Positions 21,764 to 30,620 of a stretch of 64,000 nt of DNA are shown piece after piece (the first letter of the stretch is position 1; every line of letters begins with the position of its first letter). A program made the position numbers and the translations under genes. Source of the DNA: Sphingomonas sanxanigenens DSM 19645 = NX02 (GTDB lineage: Bacteria; Pseudomonadota; Alphaproteobacteria; Sphingomonadales; Sphingomonadaceae); the NCBI RefSeq assembly GCF_000512205.2, contig NZ_CP006644.1:5911501-5975500 (forward strand). Reading direction: 5' to 3'. Below the pieces are notes generated by a model. The model saw nothing but the letters and a program-made list of their open reading frames with translations. It searched no databases and was not told where the DNA came from.

Positions 21764-23056
21764 ATGGCAGACAGATTGCGTGTTGCGCTGGCGGGACTGG
21801 GGACGGTCGGCGGCGGTGTCGTCCGGTTGCTCGAGGCCAATGAAGGGCTGATTACCCGTCGGGCAGGCATGCCGATCGAGATCGTCGCGGTTTCCGCGCG
21901 TGACCGCAGCCGCGATCGCGGCATCGATCTGTCGCGTTTCGACTGGGTCGACGACACCGCCGGGCTGGCGTCGCGCGACGATGTCGACGTCGTCGTCGAA
22001 CTGATCGGCGGGTCGGACGGCCCGGCGCTCACACTGGCGCGCAACACGCTCGCGGCGGGCAAGGCGTTCGTCACCGCCAACAAGGCGATGATCGCGCATC
22101 ACGGGCTGGAACTTGCGCGGCAGGCCGAGGACAAGAGCGTCGCCTTGAAATATGAGGCGGCGGTCGCCGGCGGCATCCCGGTGATCAAGGGGTTGCGCGA
22201 AGGTGCGGCGGCCAATGAGATCGGGCAGGTCTATGGCATCCTCAACGGCACCTGCAACTATATCCTGACGACGATGGAAGAGCGCGGCAGCGACTTCGCC
22301 GACGTGCTCGCCGAGGCGCAGGCGCTGGGCTATGCCGAGGCCGATCCCAGCTTCGACATCGACGGCGTCGATGCCGCGCACAAGCTGGCGATCCTTTCCA
22401 GCCTGGCGTTCGGCACGCGGCTCGATTTCGACGGCATCGCGGTTTCGGGCATCCGTCACGTGATCGCAGCGGACATCGCCGAGGCGCAGGCGCTCGGCTT
22501 CCGCATCCGCCTCATCGGCCTTGCCGAATCGGATGCCGGCGGCCTGTTCCAGCGCGTCCATCCCTGTCTGGTGCCGACCAGCCATCCGCTGGCGCATGTC
22601 GCGGGCTCGCTCAACGCGGTCGTCGCCGAAGGCAATTTCGTGGGCCGGCTGTTCTTCCAGGGCCGTGGCGCGGGCGACGGTCCGACCGCCTCGGCGGTGG
22701 TCGCGGATCTCATCGACATCGCCCGCGGCGAATATGGCCCCGCCTTCGCGATGCCGGTCGATGCGCTCGCCGAACCGCCGGTCGCCTCCAGCGCCGTACG
22801 TCGCGGCCGCGCCTATCTGCGCTTCACCGTCGTCGACAAGCCGGGCGTGCTCGCCGAGATCGCCGCTGCGATGCGCGATTCGGGCGTGTCGATCGAAAGC
22901 CTCATCCAGCGCGGTACCGCGCCCGATGGCTCCGCGATCATCGCGATCGTCACCCATGCCGGCCCAGAGCGCGCGGTGACGGATGCGCTGGAACGGCTGC
23001 GGGGGTCGGCCAGCCTGACGGGTGAGCCGATGCTGATGCACATTCTCGATCTCTGA
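21764..23056 (+). CDS. hom: Homoserine dehydrogenase with ACT domain
   Basis: Reduces aspartate semialdehyde to homoserine, the branch point to methionine and threonine. 430 residues: NAD(P)-binding AGLGTVGGGVVRLLE at the N-terminus, catalytic region GILNGTCNYILTTM and EADPSFDIDGVDAAHKLAIL, and a C-terminal ACT domain (FTVVDKPGVLAEIAAAMRD, about 350-368), the usual threonine-feedback site. Its place behind metH links homoserine supply with methionine synthesis. Confidence 0.95.
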   Translation: MADRLRVALAGLGTVGGGVVRLLEANEGLITRRAGMPIEIVAVSARDRSRDRGIDLSRFDWVDDTAGLASRDDVDVVVELIGGSDGPALTLARNTLAAGKAFVTANKAMIAHHGLELARQAEDKSVALKYEAAVAGGIPVIKGLREGAAANEIGQVYGILNGTCNYILTTMEERGSDFADVLAEAQALGYAEADPSFDIDGVDAAHKLAILSSLAFGTRLDFDGIAVSGIRHVIAADIAEAQALGFRIRLIGLAESDAGGLFQRVHPCLVPTSHPLAHVAGSLNAVVAEGNFVGRLFFQGRGAGDGPTASAVVADLIDIARGEYGPAFAMPVDALAEPPVASSAVRRGRAYLRFTVVDKPGVLAEIAAAMRDSGVSIESLIQRGTAPDGSAIIAIVTHAGPERAVTDALERLRGSASLTGEPMLMHILDL

Positions 23057-23167
23057 GGCACGTTTTAGCTGCATTGCAGCAAAGCCGTTCGCACCGTTCT
23101 CGACAACGCCATATCGGGCGCTTATCGCCGGATCATTCGTGCCTCTTCTCAAAGGATCGCCCACGTC

Positions 23168-24139
23168 ATGGTGAAAGCAAGCCAGGTTCTCGATCGCGTT
23201 CTGGTGCTTGAAATGGTGCGCGTCACCGAAGCCGCGGCGATCGCCGCCTCGACGATGATCGGCCGGGGTGACGAGAAGGCGGCCGATGCCGCTGCCGTGG
23301 AGGCGATGCGCGCCGCGCTCAATGAACTGCCGATGGATGGCACCGTCGTCATCGGCGAGGGTGAGCGCGATGAGGCGCCGATGCTCTATATCGGCGAGAA
23401 GGTCGGCTCGAAGCAGGGCAAGGGCCCCAAGATCGATATCGCGCTCGATCCGCTGGAAGGCACCACGATCACCGCCAAGGCCGGCCCGAACGCGCTTGCG
23501 GTGCTGGCGATCGCGGAAGAGGGCAACCTCCTCAACGCACCCGACGTCTATATGGACAAGCTCGCGGTCGGCCCCGGCTATCCCGAGGGCGTGATCGATC
23601 TCAACAAGACGCCGACCGAGAATGTCAACGCGGTTGCCGCCGCCAAGGGCGTCGAGCCCAGGGACATCATCGTTTGCGTGCTCGATCGCCCGCGTCACGA
23701 AAAGCTCGTCGCCGAACTGCGCAACATCGGCTGCGGCATCATGCTGATCCCGGACGGCGACGTCGCCGGCGTGATCGCCACCACCGATCCCGACACCACC
23801 ATCGATCTCTATATGGGTTCGGGCGGTGCCCCAGAGGGCGTGCTTGCCTGCGCGGCGCTGAGCTGCGTCGGCGGTCAATTCCAGGGCCGGCTGCTGTTCC
23901 GCAACGATGATGAGCGCAAGCGCGCCGCCAAGTGGGGCATCAAGGATCTCGACAAGGTCTACAAGCTGGACGAGCTGGTAAAGGGCGACGCGATCTTTGC
24001 GGCAACCGGCGTCACCGACGGTTCGCTGCTCGAAGGCGTCAAGCGTCGCAAGGGCTGCATGACCACCGACACGGTGGTCATGCGCGCAAGCTCCGGCACC
24101 GTCCGCTGGGTCAAGGGCGAGCACCGCAAGTTCAAGTGA
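23168..24139 (+). CDS. glpX: Fructose-1,6-bisphosphatase, class II
   Basis: Gluconeogenic phosphatase, 323 residues. GEGERDEAPMLYIGE (about 63-77) and DIALDPLEGTTITA (about 90-103) hold the metal ligands. AAAGGAT lies before the start. The order hom-glpX is common in Alphaproteobacteria, where recJ often follows; here a small glycine-zipper gene follows instead. Confidence 0.95.
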   Translation: MVKASQVLDRVLVLEMVRVTEAAAIAASTMIGRGDEKAADAAAVEAMRAALNELPMDGTVVIGEGERDEAPMLYIGEKVGSKQGKGPKIDIALDPLEGTTITAKAGPNALAVLAIAEEGNLLNAPDVYMDKLAVGPGYPEGVIDLNKTPTENVNAVAAAKGVEPRDIIVCVLDRPRHEKLVAELRNIGCGIMLIPDGDVAGVIATTDPDTTIDLYMGSGGAPEGVLACAALSCVGGQFQGRLLFRNDDERKRAAKWGIKDLDKVYKLDELVKGDAIFAATGVTDGSLLEGVKRRKGCMTTDTVVMRASSGTVRWVKGEHRKFK

Positions 24140-24314
24140 TGGTCGGGCGCCGGACAAGCACTTCGCTTGATCGGCGCTCTGCCCCGGTTCGTCTCTCGGC
24201 TGCGAACGCAACCCTTTTCTGTCAACCTCGTTGTTTCAGGTTCATGCAACTTCGATCAATAGCGCGGCGTTGGGTTGTTCGTTCCTCAAGAGGGAAAGAA
24301 AGGGACGTTTTGCG

Positions 24315-24638
24315 ATGAAGAAGCTCATGCTGGCCCTCGGGGCCTTTTCGATGGTCGCTCCGGCGACGATGGTGCTTCCGACCGACAAGGCCGAAGCGCG
24401 TGACGGTCGTCATCGGAATTACAAGTATCGGGAATGGCGCGGCCGCGACGGCCGTCAATATTGCCGCAAGAAAGATGGTACGACCGGCCTGATCGTTGGT
24501 GGTGCAGCCGGTGCTCTCGCGGGCCGCGCGATCGACACCCGCGGTGACCGAACGGTCGGTACGCTGGGTGGCGCTGTCGCCGGCGCGCTGCTGGGCCGCG
24601 AAATAGACAGGGGTGGCAGCAGCCGTCGCTGCCGCTGA
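24315..24638 (+). CDS. Glycine-zipper membrane protein of the 17-kDa surface antigen type
   Basis: 107 residues. N-terminal signal sequence MKKLMLALGAFSMVAPATMV with likely cleavage around AEA, a basic Arg/Tyr-rich stretch, then the glycine zipper LIVGGAAGALAGRAID and LGGAVAGALLGREID. Such proteins sit in or on the outer membrane. There is no lipobox. Its own terminator follows, so it is probably a single-gene unit; 175 bases before it hold the promoter. Confidence 0.75.
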   Translation: MKKLMLALGAFSMVAPATMVLPTDKAEARDGRHRNYKYREWRGRDGRQYCRKKDGTTGLIVGGAAGALAGRAIDTRGDRTVGTLGGAVAGALLGREIDRGGSSRRCR

Positions 24639-24656
24639 TCCGGTCCAACGCCGAAA

Positions 24657-24698
24657 TCAAAAAAGGCGCTGCACTCGCGAGAGGCAGCGCCTTTTTCA
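24657..24698. terminator. Bidirectional intrinsic terminator
   Basis: AAAAGGCGCTGC (24661-24672) pairs with GCAGCGCCTTTTT (24684-24696), with an A-run on one side and a T-run on the other. It separates the convergent glycine-zipper and bactofilin genes. Confidence 0.93.
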
Positions 24699-24719
24699 TG
24701 TCAGCCGCCAGCGGTCGAT

Positions 24720-25115
24720 CTACTCCGCGGCGATCAGCTTGACCTCCGGCGCGCCGTCGTCCGCCTGCCGTGTCAGCCGGCCATCGACCGCGGCGCCGCC
24801 GTCGATGCTGACCGTTGCGTAGCTGAGGTCGCCGGTGATCCGCGCGCTCTTCTCGATCGTCAGAGCCTGCGCGTCGACGGTGCCGTCGACCCGGCCCGCA
24901 ATCCGCGCTTCCCGCGCCACGACATTGCCGGCGACCCGGCCGTTGACGCCCTGGGTGAACTGGGCGCAGCGAATATCGCCCTTCACCTCGCCGTCGACAT
25001 GCAGCGCACCTTCGGCGGCGATATCGCCCGTGATGACCACATCGGCGCCGATGATCGACAGCGCGTGTGCCGCCTTCGAGCGGCCGTTCCCGCCCGTCTT
25101 GTCGGATTTGAACAT
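24720..25115 (-). CDS. Bactofilin (polymer-forming cytoskeletal protein)
   Basis: 131 residues: short disordered N-terminus, then a right-handed beta-helix of repeated strands (IGADVVITGDIAAEGALHV, GEVKGDIRC, NGRVAGNVVAREARIAGRV). Bactofilins form filaments at the inner membrane and place cell-wall enzymes. The start at 25115 follows AGGGGG; an upstream in-frame ATG nine codons earlier lacks a site. No M23 peptidase partner is adjacent. Confidence 0.87.
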   Translation of the reverse strand: MFKSDKTGGNGRSKAAHALSIIGADVVITGDIAAEGALHVDGEVKGDIRCAQFTQGVNGRVAGNVVAREARIAGRVDGTVDAQALTIEKSARITGDLSYATVSIDGGAAVDGRLTRQADDGAPEVKLIAAE

Positions 25116-25191
25116 GCGACCCCCTGCTCGGTCGCGGCTCATGGCCGCACCCGCAGCATAGGTCGCGTCTGGAGCCGATCAAGCGCGGCGG

Positions 25192-25395
25192 TCAGCGCTC
25201 CTGCCGGATTTCGGGCATCTCGGCGCCGAAGGATTCGATATCGTCGCCCTCATCATCGTCGATGATGTCCGGTATCAGATCGGCCTGGAGCAGCCCGTCG
25301 GTCGGCGCGTCCTGCGTGGTCATCAGGATCTGCGCGCGCTGGCTTTCGTCATAGCCTTCACCGTCAGGCCGCTGCGTATTGCGCGCCTGGGTCAT
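25192..25395 (-). CDS. Small acidic protein, function unknown
   Basis: 67 residues, strongly acidic in the middle (PDIIDDDEGDDIESFGAEMPE). A strong ribosome site AGAGGAG lies ahead of the ATG at 25395, which argues for a real gene. No domain recognised and no signal peptide. It is transcribed divergently from the 2OG oxygenase. Confidence 0.6.
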   Translation of the reverse strand: MTQARNTQRPDGEGYDESQRAQILMTTQDAPTDGLLQADLIPDIIDDDEGDDIESFGAEMPEIRQER

Positions 25396-25558
25396 GATCG
25401 TCTCCTCTCTTGTTCTGAGGCGAAGGCTAAACCCGAATCGGCGAAACGCGAAGCCCGATCGGCGGTTCGTGTCGCGGGGCGGGCGAAGCGATCCCGTGCC
25501 GGTCGGCGCCGGACGGCCGGCTCTTCTCTTCGCGGCGCCCAGCGCGTAAATATCGGCG

Positions 25559-26509
25559 ATGCTCGACACACATGTTTCTGCCGTCGCCCCGCTGTCGCTC
25601 GCCGACGAGGCGGCCGACCCGCAGGCCTTCGCCGCCGCGCTGGGCGGCTCGTTCGAACGCTTCGGCTTCGCCGTCGTCGCCGATCATGGCATCGATCCCG
25701 CGCTGATCGACCGTGCCTGGGCGCTGACCAAGGCCTTCTTCGACCAGCCCGAAGAGGTGAAGCGCGCCTTCCACATCCCGGGCAAGGGCGGCGCGCGCGG
25801 CTACACCCCGTTCGGCATCGAGATCGCCAAGGGCGCGACCGAGAACGACCTCAAGGAATTCTGGCATGTCGGCCGCGAACTGCCCGCCGGCCACCGCTAT
25901 CGCGAGACCATGCCCGACAATCTGTGGCCGGAAACCCCGGAGGGGTTCAAGGCGACCTTTCTCGCGCTCTACCGGGCGTTCGATCGCGTCGGTCTGCGCC
26001 TGCTCTCGGCGATCGCCCGCCACCTCGGCCTCGATGCGCACTGGTTCGACGCCGCGGTGGAGAATGGCAACAGCGTGATGCGGCTGCTCCATTATCCGCC
26101 GGTGCCGCCCGAGGCGCCGGGCGTGCGCGCTGGCGCGCATGAGGATATCAACCTCATCACCTTGCTGCTCGGCGCCGAGGAAGCCGGCCTCGAACTGCTC
26201 GACCGCGACGGCCGCTGGCTGCCGATCAAGCCGCCGGAAGGCGCGATGGTCGTGAATGTGGGGGACATGCTGCAGCGGCTGACCAACCATGTCCTGCCCT
26301 CGACCACGCACCGCGTCGTCAACCCGCCGCCCGAGCGCCGCGGCACGCCGCGCTATTCGATGCCCTTCTTCCTGCATCTGGCCCCCGACTTCCTGATCGA
26401 GACGCTGCCGGGCTGCGTGGGCGGGGGGAATCCGGATCGCTATCCGGAGCCGATCACGGCGGACCAGTATCTGCACCAGCGTCTGCGGGAGATCGGGCTG
26501 ATGAAGTAG
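25559..26509 (+). CDS. 2-oxoglutarate/Fe(II) oxygenase of the isopenicillin N synthase family
   Basis: 316 residues with the double-stranded beta-helix fold. Iron ligands are His and Asp in GAHEDINLITLLL (about 197-209) and a later His in STTHRVVN; RYSMPFFL gives the co-substrate Arg-x-Ser. The N-terminal part (FERFGFAVVADHGID) is the DIOX_N domain. The substrate cannot be told. No neighbour points to a pathway. Confidence 0.88.
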   Translation: MLDTHVSAVAPLSLADEAADPQAFAAALGGSFERFGFAVVADHGIDPALIDRAWALTKAFFDQPEEVKRAFHIPGKGGARGYTPFGIEIAKGATENDLKEFWHVGRELPAGHRYRETMPDNLWPETPEGFKATFLALYRAFDRVGLRLLSAIARHLGLDAHWFDAAVENGNSVMRLLHYPPVPPEAPGVRAGAHEDINLITLLLGAEEAGLELLDRDGRWLPIKPPEGAMVVNVGDMLQRLTNHVLPSTTHRVVNPPPERRGTPRYSMPFFLHLAPDFLIETLPGCVGGGNPDRYPEPITADQYLHQRLREIGLMK

Positions 26510-26550
26510 GCGGACGGGACTTTCGCGGGTCGGGTCGCCGCTCGGCAGCC

Positions 26551-27945
26551 TCACGCCGCCAACCGCGCCGACGCCCCGCGCAGATCCGCCACGAATCGCT
26601 CATGCTCCCCGTCCGCATCCTCGCGCACGCGCAGCAGGAAGCTGGGATGCACCGTCACCCACGCCTCGCCGCCCTCCGCCAGCGGGATCGGCCGCCCGCG
26701 CAGCGATGCGATCGTGCCCGCCTTCGGGCCCAGTACCGATCGCACCGCGGTCGCCCCCAGCAGCACGGTCATACGCGGCGCGACCAACGTCCGTTCCTGA
26801 TCGATCCACCAGCGGCAGGCATCGACTTCGCCGGCGCGGGGGCTCTGGTGGATGCGGCGCTTGCCGCGGCGCTCGAACTTGAAATGCTTGACCGCGTTGG
26901 TGAGGTAGAGCCCGGCGCGGTCGATGCCCGCCTGCCGTAGCGCCTGGTCGAGCCGCTGGCCGGCGGGGCCGACGAACGCGCGGCCGGCGAGATCCTCCTG
27001 GTCGCCGGGCTGCTCGCCGACCAGCATCATCGCGGCATCCAGCGGCCCTTCGCCGAACACGGTCCGGGTGGCATCCTTGAACAGCGGACAGCGCGTGCAA
27101 CTCGTCGCTTCCTCGCGCAGCGCCGCCCAACTCGACGCGCTGTTGCCGCCCAATGCCGTTCTCGCCGTCGCGATCATGCCGCTCTCCCGGGCTTGCGCCC
27201 CGGCTATCAGTTCCGAGACCAACGCCGTTTCGGGCATGTTGTGCCAATAGCGGCGCGGCATCTCCTTCAGCATCATTCCCACCTTGAGGCGCGCGGGGTT
27301 GAAGATGGAGGCGTAATAGGTCTTCCACACCTCCTCGATCGGATCGCCCGACGGGGCATCCGCGCGGGTGCCGCCGGGCCCCTCGGTCACCGTCTCGCCA
27401 TCCCAGTGGATCGAGAGGTCGGGCGTCAGGATCGACCAGCGCATCGCCGCGAAGCGCCGGACGAAGAAGTCGGCATTGGCGCGCACGATATGATGTTCGG
27501 GCTCGAACCAGGCGACGAAGCGGTCGCCGCCCCCGCCCTCACCAGCATCGCCGGCGACCTCGCGGAAGCGCAGGAAGGCGCGCATCTTGTGGATGTCGCG
27601 ATGGACCTGCTTGGCCATTCCCTCCAGCCGGCGGACGACCGGATCGGCATGATCCTCGATCCCCGGCCCGCCGTCGCGGATGCGCAGCAGGACGATGTAG
27701 AGCAGCGAGAACCGCGCGGGATCGCGATGGAGCACGACGCTTTCGGCAAGGTCCACGAAGTTCCGCGGCACCGCGAAGGTCGCGCCCGGCGGCGGCAGCG
27801 GCCGGGCTTCGGCGAACAGGTCGGCGGGCGTCTCGTCGGTCTGCCACTGGATTGCGCCGGCGGGCACCCGCGCGCCGGCCAGCGCCCGCGCCGCGCTGCG
27901 CCAGCCTTCGAAATCGTCGGGCGCGGAAAGATCGACCCGGAACAT
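26551..27945 (-). CDS. udgX: UdgX-type uracil-DNA glycosylase fused to a DUF4130 domain
   Basis: 464 residues. The N-terminal half is DUF4130 (LHRDPARFSLLYIVLLRIR, KMRAFLRFREV). The C-terminal half is a family-4-like uracil-DNA glycosylase with Fe-S cysteines (SCTRCPLF), motif GEQPGDQEDLAGRAFVGPAG, and the loop KRRIHQSP. That loop is the mark of UdgX, whose histidine forms a covalent bond with the abasic sugar after uracil removal. It begins four bases after the radical SAM gene, so both are one operon, apparently under LexA control. Confidence 0.92.
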   Translation of the reverse strand: MFRVDLSAPDDFEGWRSAARALAGARVPAGAIQWQTDETPADLFAEARPLPPPGATFAVPRNFVDLAESVVLHRDPARFSLLYIVLLRIRDGGPGIEDHADPVVRRLEGMAKQVHRDIHKMRAFLRFREVAGDAGEGGGGDRFVAWFEPEHHIVRANADFFVRRFAAMRWSILTPDLSIHWDGETVTEGPGGTRADAPSGDPIEEVWKTYYASIFNPARLKVGMMLKEMPRRYWHNMPETALVSELIAGAQARESGMIATARTALGGNSASSWAALREEATSCTRCPLFKDATRTVFGEGPLDAAMMLVGEQPGDQEDLAGRAFVGPAGQRLDQALRQAGIDRAGLYLTNAVKHFKFERRGKRRIHQSPRAGEVDACRWWIDQERTLVAPRMTVLLGATAVRSVLGPKAGTIASLRGRPIPLAEGGEAWVTVHPSFLLRVREDADGEHERFVADLRGASARLAA

Positions 27946-27949
27946 CGGT

Positions 27950-29194
27950 TCAGGCCGCGAACAATTCCATCTGCTCGGCGCGGGGAGTCAGGCGCTGGCG
28001 CAGGTCGGCACGATCGGTCAACTGCACCGGGCGCCAGTCGTCGGCGGAGATGAACGGCCGGATCTTGGTGATCGACACCGTCAGCCGGCCGACATCCGCC
28101 AAGCCCAGTCGCCGCCAGCGCCGCGCGGCGAGGATCGCGTCGACCGCCTTGGTGCCCAGCCCCGGCACCCGCAGCAGCGCCTCGCGCGGTGCGCGGTTGA
28201 CGTCGACCGGGAAGCTCTCGCGAAACTTCAGCGCCCAGGCGAGCTTCGGATCGATGTCGAGCGGCAGCATCCCGTCTTCGCCCGTCGCCGACACCACCTC
28301 GTCGGGGGTGAAGCCATAGAAGCGCATCAGCCAGTCGGACTGGTAGAGCCGATGTTCGCGCATCAACGGCGGACGCTTGAGCGGCAATATGGTGCTGGCG
28401 TCGGGGATCGGGCTGAACGCCGAATAATAGACCCGCCGCAGATCATGCGTCTGGTAGAGGCTGCTGGCGCGGCGGACAATATCGCCGTCATGCGCGGCAT
28501 CGGCACCGACGATCATCTGCGTCGACTGGCCCGCAGGCGCGAAGCGCGGTGCGGATTTGTATCGGCGCGCGGCATCGCCGGCGTCGGTGATCGCCCGCTT
28601 CATCCCCGCCATCGCACCGTCGATCCGCGCCGCCGATTTCTCCGGCGCCAGCCGCTTGAGCCCGCCGGTGGTCGGCAGTTCGACATTGATCGAGATGCGG
28701 TCGGCATGCAGTCCGGCCTGATGGATCAGTTCCGGGTCGGCATCGGGGATGGTCTTGAGGTGGATATAGCCACGGAAATCATGATCCTCGCGCAGCGACC
28801 GCGCCACCTCGACGATCTGCTCCATCGTATAGTTGGAGGAGCGGATGATCCCCGAAGAGAGGAACAGCCCCTCGATATAGTTGCGGCGGTAGAAGGAGAG
28901 GGTGAGGTCGACCACCTCGCGCGCGGTGAAGCGCGCGCGGCGCACGTTCGAGCTTTTGCGGTTGATGCAATAATGGCAGTCGAACACGCAGCTGTTGGTC
29001 AGCAATATCTTGAGCAGCGAGATGCAGCGTCCGTCCGGCGCATAGGCGTGGCAGATGCCCATCCCCTCGGTCGAACCGATGCCCTTGCCGCCCCTGCTGT
29101 CACGCTTGGCGGTGCCCGACGACGCGCAGGACGCATCATATTTTGCTGCATCGGCAAGAATTTCCAGCTTCTGGGCGATACTCGATTGCGCCAT
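27950..29194 (-). CDS. Radical SAM protein with helix-hairpin-helix end, putative DNA modification/repair protein
   Basis: 414 residues. The radical SAM cluster motif is CVFDCHYC (about residues 73-80), within LLTNSCVFDCHYCINRKSS. The C-terminus has a helix-hairpin-helix segment, REALLRVPGLGTKAVDAIL, typical for DNA binding. This protein is regularly found next to UdgX or DUF4130 genes; its reaction is not established. The start at 29194 (MAQSSIAQKLE) is chosen because the LexA box lies just upstream and the longer reading frame would cross it. Confidence 0.88.
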   Translation of the reverse strand: MAQSSIAQKLEILADAAKYDASCASSGTAKRDSRGGKGIGSTEGMGICHAYAPDGRCISLLKILLTNSCVFDCHYCINRKSSNVRRARFTAREVVDLTLSFYRRNYIEGLFLSSGIIRSSNYTMEQIVEVARSLREDHDFRGYIHLKTIPDADPELIHQAGLHADRISINVELPTTGGLKRLAPEKSAARIDGAMAGMKRAITDAGDAARRYKSAPRFAPAGQSTQMIVGADAAHDGDIVRRASSLYQTHDLRRVYYSAFSPIPDASTILPLKRPPLMREHRLYQSDWLMRFYGFTPDEVVSATGEDGMLPLDIDPKLAWALKFRESFPVDVNRAPREALLRVPGLGTKAVDAILAARRWRRLGLADVGRLTVSITKIRPFISADDWRPVQLTDRADLRQRLTPRAEQMELFAA

Positions 29195-29196
29195 GT

Positions 29197-29211
29197 GTTC
29201 AGTATATGTTC
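29197..29211. promoter_or_regulatory. LexA (SOS) box of the alphaproteobacterial type
   Basis: GTTC-AGTATAT-GTTC matches the direct-repeat consensus GTTC-N7-GTTC bound by LexA in Alphaproteobacteria. It lies two bases before the ATG of the radical SAM gene on the minus strand, and about 100 bases before the divergent aminotransferase start. Confidence 0.75.
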
Positions 29212-29313
29212 TGCATGACGGCAAGTCCAGCGCAGGACGGCGCGGCGTCCGCCCGCACCGGCGCATCCCCGCCCGCTTGCGCCTGTCACCACGCTTCTCC
29301 ACAAGCGCCGGTC

Positions 29314-30480
29314 ATGAACCCGCTCTACGCCAACATGCCGACCACGATCTTCGAGCATATGTCTGCGCTCTCGCGCGAGACCGGTGCGATCAACCTCGGC
29401 CAGGGCTTCCCCGATTCGAACGGCCCCGAGGATGTCATCGCCGCGGCGGCGCGGGCGCTGAGCGAGGCGAGCAATCAATATCCGCCGATGCCGGGGCTGG
29501 CATCGCTGCGGCAGGCGGTGGCGGATCATTATCGCCACCACCATGCGGTCGATCTGGACTGGCAGCAGGAAGTGGTCGTCACCTCGGGCGCGACCGAGGC
29601 GCTCGCCGCCGCGATCCTCGCGCTGGTTACCCCCGGTGACGAGGTGGTGCTGATCCAGCCGATGTACGACGCCTACCTGCCGCTGGTGCTGCGCGCCGGC
29701 GGCGTGCCGCGCTTCGTGACGCTGCAGCCGCCCGAATGGCGGATCACGCGCGAGGCGCTGGAGGCGGCCTTCACGCCGAAGACCAGGTTGGTGCTCCTCA
29801 ACAATCCGATCAACCCCAGCGCCACCGTCGTGCCGGCCGACGATCTCGCCTTGCTCGCCCAATTCGTCACCGCCGCCGACGCGGTGGTGGTCAGCGACGA
29901 GGTGTGGGAGCATGTCGTGTTCGACGGCCGCGCGCACCAGTCGATCCTCGGCGTGCCCGGCCTGCGCGACCGTGCCGTGAAGATCGGATCGGGGGGCAAG
30001 ATCTTCGCGATGACCGGCTGGAAGGTCGGCTGGACCTGCGCCGCGCCGGCGATCACGCGCGTGATCGCCAAGGCGCACCAGTTCCTCACCTTCACCACCC
30101 CGCCCAACCTGCAGGCCGGCATTGCCTATGGCCTGAGCAAGGAAGATAGCTATTTCGCTGCGATGCGCGCCGATTTCGCGCGTTCGCGCGACCGGCTGAC
30201 CGATGGGCTGACCGCCGCCGGCTGGTCGGTGCTGCCCAGTGCGGGCACCTATTTCCTGTCGGTCGATCTCATCGCCTCGGGCGTCCACCTCGACGACGTC
30301 ACCTTCTGCGAGCGGCTGGTGCGTGAGTTCGGGGTCGCCGCGATCCCGATCTCTGCTTTCTACACCGAAGATGCGGTACGCCACGTCGCACGGCTGTGCT
30401 TCGCGAAGACCGATGCCACGTTGGATGCAGCGATCCCGCGACTGGCGCTCGCACGCGAAACGCTGGCGGTCGCGCCATGA
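29314..30480 (+). CDS. Pyridoxal-phosphate aminotransferase, class I/II
   Basis: 388 residues, of the kynurenine/methionine aminotransferase (YbdL-like) group. N-terminal INLGQGFPDSNGP, substrate-side NNPINPSA, and the PLP lysine in GSGGKIFAMTGWKVGW (about residue 230). Probable transamination of methionine or aromatic amino acids to 2-oxo acids. The start MNPLYANMP at 29314 fits the family; earlier in-frame starts (for example 29215) add a low-complexity leader and overlap the LexA box region. Confidence 0.88.
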   Translation: MNPLYANMPTTIFEHMSALSRETGAINLGQGFPDSNGPEDVIAAAARALSEASNQYPPMPGLASLRQAVADHYRHHHAVDLDWQQEVVVTSGATEALAAAILALVTPGDEVVLIQPMYDAYLPLVLRAGGVPRFVTLQPPEWRITREALEAAFTPKTRLVLLNNPINPSATVVPADDLALLAQFVTAADAVVVSDEVWEHVVFDGRAHQSILGVPGLRDRAVKIGSGGKIFAMTGWKVGWTCAAPAITRVIAKAHQFLTFTTPPNLQAGIAYGLSKEDSYFAAMRADFARSRDRLTDGLTAAGWSVLPSAGTYFLSVDLIASGVHLDDVTFCERLVREFGVAAIPISAFYTEDAVRHVARLCFAKTDATLDAAIPRLALARETLAVAP

Positions 30481-30620
30481 TCCTGCAGCGTGATTGACGC
30501 CGATCTGTCATAAAAAATCCGCCATCCCGCAACATGGGCCTCCTACGCCCGACGCCGGGTGGGGATGGGGCTGATGCCAAGAAGCCGATCATCCTCCTGT
30601 GTAGAAAAGGGGATGATGAT

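Noticed and set aside
29215..29313. Earlier start for the aminotransferase
   Set aside because: In-frame codons from 29215 give an Ala/Ser/Pro-rich leader without family similarity; the conserved N-terminus begins at 29314.
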